Notes under the pieces: generated by a model
The model's database searches: none
What the model was told of the DNA's origin: nothing
The model's input: the letters and a program-made list of their open reading frames with translations, nothing else
Shown: positions 57,900 to 64,000 of the stretch, in pieces
Layout: every line of letters starts with the position of its first letter
Numbering within the stretch: the first letter of the stretch is position 1
Assembly (NCBI RefSeq): GCF_014838825.1
Contig: NZ_JACYMO010000001.1
Span: forward strand, 62,001-126,000
Source of the DNA: Erwinia persicina
Lineage (GTDB): Bacteria > Pseudomonadota > Gammaproteobacteria > Enterobacterales > Enterobacteriaceae
Reading direction: 5' to 3'
DNA length: 64,000 nt
Program-made: the position numbers and the translations under genes

Positions 57900-59048
57900 C
57901 TAGCGTGCGACCCGTAACCCACCCTGTATACCGTGGGTAAAGACCACCTGCCAGAGCTGAATATCCCTGGCGCGAAAGGCACCGGCACAGGCATTCAGAT
58001 AGTAAGTAAACATCCGTTTAAAGCGGTCGCCATATTTATCCGACAGCGCTGGCCATGCGTCAAGAAAACGCTGATACCACTGCATCAGGGTCAGATCATA
58101 ATCCGCGCCAATATTGTGCCAGTCTTCCATAACAAAAAACGGCTCACTCGCATCCGCAATATGACGAACTGATGGCAGACAGCCATTGGGGAAAATATAT
58201 TTATCAATCCACGGGTCAACATTATTGTCGGTCTTATTGGCACCAATGGTGTGCAGCAGGAAAATACCCTCAGGTTTCAAATTACGGTTTACGACGTCGA
58301 AATAGGTAGCATAATTCTTGGGGCCGACGTGCTCAAACATCCCGACGGAGACAATACGATCAAACTGTTGGTTAAGATCGCGATAGTCCTGCAGTTGGAT
58401 GGTGACGTCCAGACCTTCGCAGCGCGCCTGAGCCAGCTTCTGCTGTTCGGCTGAAATGGTCACGCCGACCACGCTGACGTTAAAGTGACGCGCAGCATAT
58501 TCGGCCAGCCCCCCCCAGCCGCAGCCGATATCCAGCAGCGACATGCCCGGGGCCAGCTGAAGCTTTTCGCAGATCATCTGCAGCTTCGCTTCCTGGGCTT
58601 CTTCCAGCGTGCTGGCCTGCTTCCAGTAACCGCAGGAGTATTGCATATAGGGGTCGAGCATCCGGGTAAACAGGTCGTTACCCAAATCGTAATGCTCTTT
58701 ACCGACAATCCACGCGCGCCTGCGGGATTGCAGATTTGTCAGGCGGGCAGCAGCGACGCGAAGCGTGTCGCGAAAATGGTGGGGGAGTTGTTGATCGAGC
58801 TTCGCGGACAGCACGCGCTGGAAGAAAATATCCAGCCGGTCACACTCCCACCAGCCATCCATATAGCTTTCACCTAACCCCAGCGAACCTTCCTGCAGCA
58901 CACGCTTAAAAAAGTCGGGGGTAGCGATGCGGATATCCCAGCTACGGGTTCCGTTAATTTCAATATCTGCTTTGCTCAACATCTCCTGGACGATGCGATA
59001 CCACTGATTATCTTCCAGGTTCACTTCTTCTATGCACGATGAACTCAT
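57900..59048 (-). CDS. cfa: Cyclopropane-fatty-acyl-phospholipid synthase
   Basis: Uses S-adenosylmethionine to cyclopropanate unsaturated acyl chains of membrane phospholipids as cells enter stationary phase or meet acid. 382 residues, same as E. coli. N-terminal lipid-binding domain (FFKRVLQEGSLGLGESYMDGWW), SAM-binding motif LLDIGCGWGGLAEYAA, VSVVGVTISAEQQ, and the bicarbonate/active-site segment near LNACAGAFRARDIQLWQVVF. ATG at 59048 gives MSSSCIEEV; in-frame codons to 59120 are not conserved. Confidence 0.97.
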   Translation of the reverse strand: MSSSCIEEVNLEDNQWYRIVQEMLSKADIEINGTRSWDIRIATPDFFKRVLQEGSLGLGESYMDGWWECDRLDIFFQRVLSAKLDQQLPHHFRDTLRVAAARLTNLQSRRRAWIVGKEHYDLGNDLFTRMLDPYMQYSCGYWKQASTLEEAQEAKLQMICEKLQLAPGMSLLDIGCGWGGLAEYAARHFNVSVVGVTISAEQQKLAQARCEGLDVTIQLQDYRDLNQQFDRIVSVGMFEHVGPKNYATYFDVVNRNLKPEGIFLLHTIGANKTDNNVDPWIDKYIFPNGCLPSVRHIADASEPFFVMEDWHNIGADYDLTLMQWYQRFLDAWPALSDKYGDRFKRMFTYYLNACAGAFRARDIQLWQVVFTHGIQGGLRVAR

Positions 59049-59377
59049 AGCTTCCCCATCACCCTGTGTGATTGAAACCTGAGAAAAAGAATCGTCTTTC
59101 CTGCAGGTTTGTGAGAGCACTTGTGGCGCATGCCACAGTCTGATATCCGACGTTAAAAGAGGCTTGATATGAAATTAGCAGAGGTCGCAAAAATGTCACG
59201 CGGAAGAACACTTCGACAACCCTGTCAGTATGCAACAGCAGCGATGACCGGAGGTCATCGCCAACTTCAAAAGTGTTGTGTATTTGTTATTTTATAATGC
59301 GCGATAAATTATAGGCTGAGGCCTGAGAATATTCAACGCATTATTGTTAGGGTGCTAACTAAGTATTATCTGAGCAT
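59049..59377 (-). promoter_or_regulatory. cfa upstream region
   Basis: 329 bp without a gene. E. coli cfa has a distal sigma-70 promoter with a long leader that is a target of sRNAs such as RydC, and a proximal sigma-S promoter. Here a perfect hairpin GCGATGACC-GGA-GGTCATCGC (59241-59261) lies about 195 nt before the start and could fold in a long leader or end the punC transcript. Promoters were not assigned. Confidence 0.45.
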
Positions 59378-60571
59378 TTAGCGGGATTCTTCCGCTGTCT
59401 GCCAGGCCTGTTTTTGCTCTGCGCTGCGCTGCGCAAGGTAACCGGCAATGGCGAGGAAGATCGTGCCTGCCATCACCAGCGTGGTGGTATACAGTGCGGA
59501 CTCGATCCACGTCGACACGACCATGCTGGCCAGGAAGCAGAGGCCAAGCTGGAGCATGTTTTGCAGTGCCGCCGCTTTGCCTGTCGCATGAGGAAAAGGC
59601 AGCAGGGCACTGGACACCACGATAGGATAAATAGCACCATTCGCCATCGCCATGCCGCAGAAAGGCAGCAGCAGGGCAAACAGCGACGGTTCAGGCTGCA
59701 ACGCCACCAGATAAATAGCCGCAATGCTCAGGCTGTAAAATGCCAGCAGCCAGGGCAGTAGCTGACGTCCGGCAAAGCGATTAAGCAGGGCGCGGCAGCT
59801 GAACCCCCCAATCAAAAACGCCACCGTCTGGGGGACATAGCTCAGGCCGATATCACCGGGCGAGAGGCCTAACTTGCCCAGAATAAACGGCGATCCGGTG
59901 AGCCAGGCAAAGAAGCTAGCGGAGCAGGCGGCATAAATTGCCACATTGCCACTGTAGAGGGGCGATTTCAGCAAGGTAAAGAAGCCAGGCGCGGGCGTTT
60001 TCACCGTGTCTTTGACAACGCGGGAAGGCGATGGCAGGCGCAGCGTTGGGATCAGCAGCATCACGCTTATCACCAGCAGTGCGACGAAGATAGCGCGCCA
60101 GGAAAAGTGCTGTAACAGCCAGGCTCCCAGCAAGGGTGCCAGCGCGGGAGACAGCGCCACCAGCGGCATAATCGTGGCAAATACGCGATTGGCCTGCGCA
60201 CCGCTGTAGCGATCAACGACCAGCGCCTGCCAGCTGACGGCCGCTGCACATACGCCGACGGCCTGCACAAAGCGCATCGCCAGCAGCCAGGGTGCCGACT
60301 CCACCCACAGCATGGCGGCGCAGCCAATGGCGAACAGGCTGAGACCCATCACCAGCACGGGCTTACGGCCGATGCGGTCAGAGAGCGGGCCCCAGACCAG
60401 TTGCGCACAGGCAAAACCGGCAAGGAAAATACTCAGGCTGGCGCTGATGGCACCGGCTTGGGTGCCCAGATCCTGCTGCATTACGCCAAAAGCGGGGAGG
60501 TACATATCGGTGGCAAGAAAACCCAGCATACTCAGTATGGCCAGGTAAAACATAAATCCTTTGGAACGCAT
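59378..60571 (-). CDS. punC: Purine nucleoside-related MFS transporter PunC (YdhC)
   Basis: Twelve-helix DHA1 major facilitator, 397 residues, clearly the E. coli YdhC/PunC orthologue: [17 protein letters not shown] in helix 1, [19 protein letters not shown] motif [26 protein letters not shown], and [21 protein letters not shown]. coli PunC is reported to move purine nucleosides such as adenosine under control of PunR, encoded divergently. The same divergent layout with a 113-bp gap is kept. Confidence 0.9.
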   Translation of the reverse strand: MRSKGFMFYLAILSMLGFLATDMYLPAFGVMQQDLGTQAGAISASLSIFLAGFACAQLVWGPLSDRIGRKPVLVMGLSLFAIGCAAMLWVESAPWLLAMRFVQAVGVCAAAVSWQALVVDRYSGAQANRVFATIMPLVALSPALAPLLGAWLLQHFSWRAIFVALLVISVMLLIPTLRLPSPSRVVKDTVKTPAPGFFTLLKSPLYSGNVAIYAACSASFFAWLTGSPFILGKLGLSPGDIGLSYVPQTVAFLIGGFSCRALLNRFAGRQLLPWLLAFYSLSIAAIYLVALQPEPSLFALLLPFCGMAMANGAIYPIVVSSALLPFPHATGKAAALQNMLQLGLCFLASMVVSTWIESALYTTTLVMAGTIFLAIAGYLAQRSAEQKQAWQTAEESR

Positions 60572-60684
60572 GGTTTTTAACTCTTATCAGACAATTTTTT
60601 CACGTGCGCAGTGTAATCCCGTGCCGAGTGCGCTGTGAAACGCTATTATTCGTCTATTGCAGTGAAATAATTTGAAGGCAAGTT

Positions 60685-61602
60685 ATGTGGTCTGAATATT
60701 CTCTCGAAGTGGTTGACGCTGTCGCCAGAACGGGCAGCTTTACCGCCGCAGCGGCAGAGCTTCATCGCGTGCCATCTGCGGTCAGCTACACCGTTCGCCA
60801 GCTTGAGGAGTGGCTGGCTGTGAGCCTGTTTGAACGCCGCCATCGCGACGTGGTATTGACCGAGGCGGGTCGCGTATTCAGTGAAGAGGGGCGGGCTGTT
60901 ATCAAAAAAATGCTTGCCACGCGAACCCGCTGTCAGCAGGTGGCAAACGGCTGGCGCGGGCAGATTAACATTGCGGTGGACAGGATTGTACGGCCGGCGC
61001 GCACGCGTCAGCTGGTGGTGGATTTTTATCGTCATTTCCCGGACATGGAGCTGCACATCATGCCGGAGGTGTTTAACGGCGTCTGGGATGCGCTGGCTGA
61101 CGGTCGCGTGGACGTGGCAATAGGCGCAACCCAGGCCATTCCTGTGAGGGGGCGTTTTGCCTTTCGCGACATGGGCAGTCTGAACTGGCGCTGCGTAGTC
61201 CAGTCCCAACATCCGCTGCACCGTTACGAAGGCGCGCTGAGTGAAGCGCTGATCCGCGAATGGCCCTCGCTGGTGCTGGAGGATACGTCGCGGGCGCTGC
61301 CGAAGCGCACAACCTGGACGCTGGACAATCAGCGGCGGCTGGTGGTACCGGACTGGGAAAGCGCATTCGACTGCCTGCGTGCCGGGCTGTGCGTCGGGAT
61401 GGTACCGGGGCACTTTGCCCAGCCCTGGCTGCAACAGCAGGTGCTGGGTGAGCTGACGCTGGCCTCGCCGTTTCCTGACAGTCCCTGCTACCTCAGCTGG
61501 TCTGAGCACAGCGCCTCACCGGCGCTGAACTGGTTGCTGGCCTATCTGGGCAATACCGAAACGCTGAATGCAGAATGGCTGAGTGAACAGCCCGGGATCT
61601 GA
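60685..61602 (+). CDS. punR: LysR-family regulator PunR (YdhB)
   Basis: 305-residue LysR-type activator, the YdhB/PunR orthologue (E. coli 310). Winged HTH at residues 1-60 (EVVDAVARTGSFTAAAAELHRVPSAVSYTVRQLEEWL), effector domain from about 90. In E. coli it senses adenosine and activates punC. It is divergent from punC and converges on purR with a 10-bp gap. The operator is expected in 60572-60684 but was not fixed by eye. Confidence 0.9.
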   Translation: MWSEYSLEVVDAVARTGSFTAAAAELHRVPSAVSYTVRQLEEWLAVSLFERRHRDVVLTEAGRVFSEEGRAVIKKMLATRTRCQQVANGWRGQINIAVDRIVRPARTRQLVVDFYRHFPDMELHIMPEVFNGVWDALADGRVDVAIGATQAIPVRGRFAFRDMGSLNWRCVVQSQHPLHRYEGALSEALIREWPSLVLEDTSRALPKRTTWTLDNQRRLVVPDWESAFDCLRAGLCVGMVPGHFAQPWLQQQVLGELTLASPFPDSPCYLSWSEHSASPALNWLLAYLGNTETLNAEWLSEQPGI

Positions 61603-61612
61603 TGCGCGGATA

Positions 61613-62638
61613 TTAACGGCGATAGTCGCGGAAGGGGCCGTCGGCAACGGAGCGGCGTTCGATCAGTGAAGGATGCACTTCAATCGTCTGCTGCTCTTCA
61701 CGTTTGCTGGTGATGCGGTCAAGCAGCATATCAAAGGCTGTTTCCCCCAGACGCTCTTTTGGCTGGTGTACGGTGGTCAGCGCCGGGGTGAAGTAACGGG
61801 CGTTGCGCACGTTATCATAACCGATCACCGAAATATCCTGCGGTACGCGCAACCCCATCTCGTCCGCTGCGCAAATCGCACCCATCGCCATAATATCTCC
61901 CCCACAGAAGATCGCCGTCGGACGCTGCTTCTGTGACAGTATTTGCTGCATGGCGCGGTAGCCAGATTCCGGTTCAAAGTCGCCCTGTACCAGCCATTCA
62001 TCGCGCAGGGTAATCCCGGCTTCAGCCAGTGCTTTCAGGAAGCCCGCATGGCGACCGCCGCCGGTATTGCGTTCCAGCTGTCCCGGGATCGCCCCGATAT
62101 CACGATGGCCGCGCTCGATCAGATAACGCCCCGCCAGATAGCCGCCTTCAAAAGCGTTATCGAGCACGGTATCGGTAAAGTCTCCGCGTGACTCGCCCCA
62201 GTCCATCACCACCATTGGAATATTACGGTTCTCTTCCAGCATGGCTATCAGGGGGTCAGGATATTCTGAACACATGACCAGCAGGCCATCGACACGCTTC
62301 TGCGCCATCATCGACAGATACGCCTGCTGCTTTTGCAGATCGTTATGCGCATTGCCGAGGATCAGCGTATAGCCTTTAGCAAAGCAGCGGTTTTCAATCG
62401 CTTCAATGATTTCGGCAAAGTAGGGGGCTTCACTGGATGTGGCCAGCAGCCCGATGGTTTTGGTGTGGTTCACCTTAAGACTGCGGGCAACGGCGCTGGG
62501 GGAATAATGCAAAGCTTTAATTGCCGCCCATACCGCTTCGCGCGTCTCTTCGGCTACAAAGCGCGTTTTGTTGATGACATGGGACACGGTGGTGGTGGAC
62601 ACACCGGCACGCTTTGCCACATCCTTAATTGTTGCCAT
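61613..62638 (-). CDS. purR: HTH-type transcriptional repressor PurR
   Basis: LacI-family repressor of purine and pyrimidine synthesis genes; hypoxanthine and guanine are corepressors. 341 residues, as in E. coli. DNA-binding domain [33 protein letters not shown] with the hinge [10 protein letters not shown], then the periplasmic-binding-like core ([34 protein letters not shown] region near the end). ATG at 62638 is the family start; a frame to 62680 is not conserved. PurR-like boxes upstream fit autoregulation. Confidence 0.97.
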   Translation of the reverse strand: MATIKDVAKRAGVSTTTVSHVINKTRFVAEETREAVWAAIKALHYSPSAVARSLKVNHTKTIGLLATSSEAPYFAEIIEAIENRCFAKGYTLILGNAHNDLQKQQAYLSMMAQKRVDGLLVMCSEYPDPLIAMLEENRNIPMVVMDWGESRGDFTDTVLDNAFEGGYLAGRYLIERGHRDIGAIPGQLERNTGGGRHAGFLKALAEAGITLRDEWLVQGDFEPESGYRAMQQILSQKQRPTAIFCGGDIMAMGAICAADEMGLRVPQDISVIGYDNVRNARYFTPALTTVHQPKERLGETAFDMLLDRITSKREEQQTIEVHPSLIERRSVADGPFRDYRR

Positions 62639-62683
62639 TAAAATCCTACTCCTGGTGTTATCGTAACGTACTGATAACAAGTT

Positions 62684-62699
62684 GGTTAAACGTTTGCCT
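62684..62699. promoter_or_regulatory. PurR operator upstream of purR
   Basis: GGTTAAACGTTTGCCT, centred on ACGT with a good right half for ANGCAANCGNTTNCNT. A second weaker copy, CTTAAAACGTTTCCGG, is at 62797-62812. Fits the known autoregulation of purR. Confidence 0.6.
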
Positions 62700-62932
62700 G
62701 CGCGCCGCTATTGCTGCCCGACGAGAACGATCTGGGGTGCTGTCTCAAAGATTCGGGGAGGGGTAAAATCATCCGTAGAGTGACATGCAGCGCTGACTTA
62801 AAACGTTTCCGGGCGTGTTGCGCAACGGAAAGGAATAATTCTAACAAGGCTGGGCGCAGAAAACGAGATTTTTACGGGTAAGTATGGGAAAATCTGTTGG
62901 CTTACACATTGCAGGGTTATTAAGGAGAAAAT

Positions 62933-63022
62933 ATGAACACCGATATGAAAATGACAGCGCTGGCGGTGGTGGGTTCACTGCTGATGATTATTGCGTTTAG
63001 TTTTACCGCAGTCATGCACTAA
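62933..63022 (+). CDS. ynhF: Small inner-membrane protein YnhF
   Basis: 29-residue single-helix membrane protein: MNTDMKMTALAVVG, hydrophobic to residue 27, ending TAVMH. E. coli YnhF is also 29 residues, begins MSTDLK and ends TAALH. It accumulates there in the membrane; function unknown. AAGGAGA lies 6 nt before the ATG, and the position between purR and mepH is conserved. A GC hairpin (63031-63052) without T-run follows. Confidence 0.9.
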   Translation: MNTDMKMTALAVVGSLLMIIAFSFTAVMH

Positions 63023-63077
63023 GTCCGGCCCGGGAGGAGGTGACCCCTCCCGTATACCCATCACGCTGACGGCACAG

Positions 63078-63950
63078 TTAACGAATTGTCTTCGGTGTCA
63101 TCACCCGGCGTGCGCCGATGTAATGCTCCTGCCAGTAATCTTCACTCAGTGCACTGACCTGGATATCTTTACCGGTGCGCGGAGACTGAATAAATTTGCC
63201 CCCACCCAGATAAACCCCTACGTGGTCGGCCGTGCCGCGACCGTTAATGCGGAAGAAGACCAGGTCCCCTTTTTCCAGCTGATCGCGTTTGACCGAGGCG
63301 GCATCGCGCAGGTGATACATTTCATTTGCCGTACGGGGGATTTTGAACTTCACCAGATCTTTGTAGGCGTACCACACCAGACCGCTGCAGTCGAAGCCGG
63401 TTTTAGGTGAGGTACCGCCCCACTGATAGGGTTTGCCGAGTTGCCCCATCAATTTTGTCATCGCTGTTTCGCGCGCTTTTTGATAGCGGGCGCGGTGGGC
63501 TTTACTCAGTTTCAGCGGGCCTGAAAGCTGCGCGTCATCGCGTTGCGCAACTTTGCGCCCGGCGCGATCGCGACCATAGTGCTTCTTGTCGGCTTTTTTG
63601 TTGGCGGCGATTTTTTTGCTTAAGGACTTTTTCGTTACTTTAGCCGTGCGCAACGGTTTTGCCGCCACTTTACTCCTGGCTTTTTCTTTGAGTTTTTTTG
63701 CCGGCACCAGACGTGCTGTTTTAGCGGCGGTCTTCCTGGCGGGTTCTTTTGCTTTTTTACTGACCGGTTCTTTCACTTTTTTCGTGGAGGCGGTCTTGAC
63801 CGGGCGGCGTTTGCGACGCTCATCTTCACGTGCGGTAGTGCGATCGGCTTTTTGCTGATTCGCATTAATAGGGGTATGTGGCGATGCGTGCGCCATATTG
63901 AAGAACAACTGGGTGAAAGCCAGTATGCAGAGCGTGATGAGTAAACGCAT
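63078..63950 (-). CDS. mepH: Murein DD-endopeptidase MepH (YdhO)
   Basis: NlpC/P60-family hydrolase that cuts D-Ala-mDAP cross-links to allow wall growth. 290 residues from ATG 63950 (MRLLITLCILAFTQLFFNMAHA signal peptide); ATG 63959 and an earlier frame start are less likely. After a very basic Lys/Ala/Arg-rich linker of about 140 residues with many KK and TA repeats comes the catalytic domain: TGFDCSGLVWYAYKDL (nucleophile Cys), GTADHVGVYLGGGKFIQSPRTG (His), and the C-terminus GARRVMTPKTIR. The basic linker is longer than in E. coli YdhO (271 residues in total). Confidence 0.94.
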   Translation of the reverse strand: MRLLITLCILAFTQLFFNMAHASPHTPINANQQKADRTTAREDERRKRRPVKTASTKKVKEPVSKKAKEPARKTAAKTARLVPAKKLKEKARSKVAAKPLRTAKVTKKSLSKKIAANKKADKKHYGRDRAGRKVAQRDDAQLSGPLKLSKAHRARYQKARETAMTKLMGQLGKPYQWGGTSPKTGFDCSGLVWYAYKDLVKFKIPRTANEMYHLRDAASVKRDQLEKGDLVFFRINGRGTADHVGVYLGGGKFIQSPRTGKDIQVSALSEDYWQEHYIGARRVMTPKTIR

Positions 63951-64000
63951 CGTTCCCATTAACAGTTTGTGCGCTGCAAAAGGTCGCAACGGAGTCAGAA

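Noticed and set aside
63451..63900. Lys/Ala-rich repeats in mepH as a DNA repeat or CRISPR-like array
   Set aside because: Repetition is at the level of basic residues in a disordered linker with no regular DNA period or spacers.

Overview
The window is about 64 kb of enterobacterial chromosome, almost all conserved backbone. Gene order (ast-spy-cho-nadE-osmE-katE; yniC/B/A-ydiZ-ydiY-thrS-infC-rpmI-rplT-pheMST-ihfA-btuCED-nlpC-ydiV-selO; aroH-ppsR-ppsA-rprA-ydiK-ydiJ-menI-suf-ldtE-lpp-pykF-tRNA-Val-mdtK-ribE-cfa-punC/punR-purR-ynhF-mepH) is that of the Escherichia coli 1.7-1.8 Mb region, but with losses and insertions and with protein divergence that suggest an Erwinia/Pantoea-type relative (Erwiniaceae). 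The genus is inference; no rRNA is present.

Layout. 1-2.6 kb: end of the arginine-succinyltransferase operon (astE), the envelope-stress chaperone spy behind a BaeR box, and the SOS endonuclease cho behind a LexA box. 2.6-5.4 kb: nadE and a TetR/Bcr-type efflux pair. 5.5-10.4 kb: osmE, catalase HPII, the cystine carrier tcyP and the SOS gene ydjM. 10.5-13.8 kb: accessory carbon and efflux genes, namely a lone kduD with a perfect KdgR operator and a NepI-like exporter divergent from a LysR regulator. 13.8-18.1 kb: hxpB, yniB, yniA, ydiZ, ydiY (pfkB is absent) and an unrecognised 47-residue protein gene. 18.4-25.6 kb: the thrS-infC-rpmI-rplT / pheM-pheS-pheT-ihfA translation block with its ATT start codon and Phe attenuator. 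25.7-28.5 kb: btuCED and nlpC. 28.9-31.2 kb: a degenerate EAL protein (ydiV) and selO. 31.2-34.8 kb: a Fur-controlled haem-import operon hmuSTUV without its receptor. 34.9-41.4 kb: aroH, ppsR, ppsA, the sRNA RprA and ydiK. 41.6-45.6 kb: ydiJ, menI and an unrecognised gene whose promoter is covered by a near-perfect Fur box. 46-51.6 kb: the complete sufABCDSE operon. 51.7-57.9 kb: ldtE, lpp, pykF, two tRNA-Val(GAC) genes, mdtK, ribE. 57.9-64 kb: cfa, the punC/punR purine pair, purR, ynhF and mepH.

How the parts connect. Iron links hmuSTUV, suf and the unknown Fur gene. Cra operators lie at both ppsA and pykF, so the PEP-pyruvate node is set by one regulator inside this window, and ppsR adds post-translational control of PpsA. 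PurR boxes lie at purR itself and at ydiK/ydiJ. LexA boxes lie at cho and ydjM. Envelope stress is represented by spy (BaeR), rprA (Rcs), lpp, ldtE and two NlpC/P60 proteins (nlpC, mepH).

No prophage, insertion sequence, CRISPR array or defence island was seen. The best candidates for undescribed biology are the Fur-covered helical protein gene at 45.2-45.6 kb, the 47-residue protein at 17.9 kb and a TTGCGCAA palindrome that recurs mostly in non-coding DNA, including twice each upstream of ppsA and pykF.
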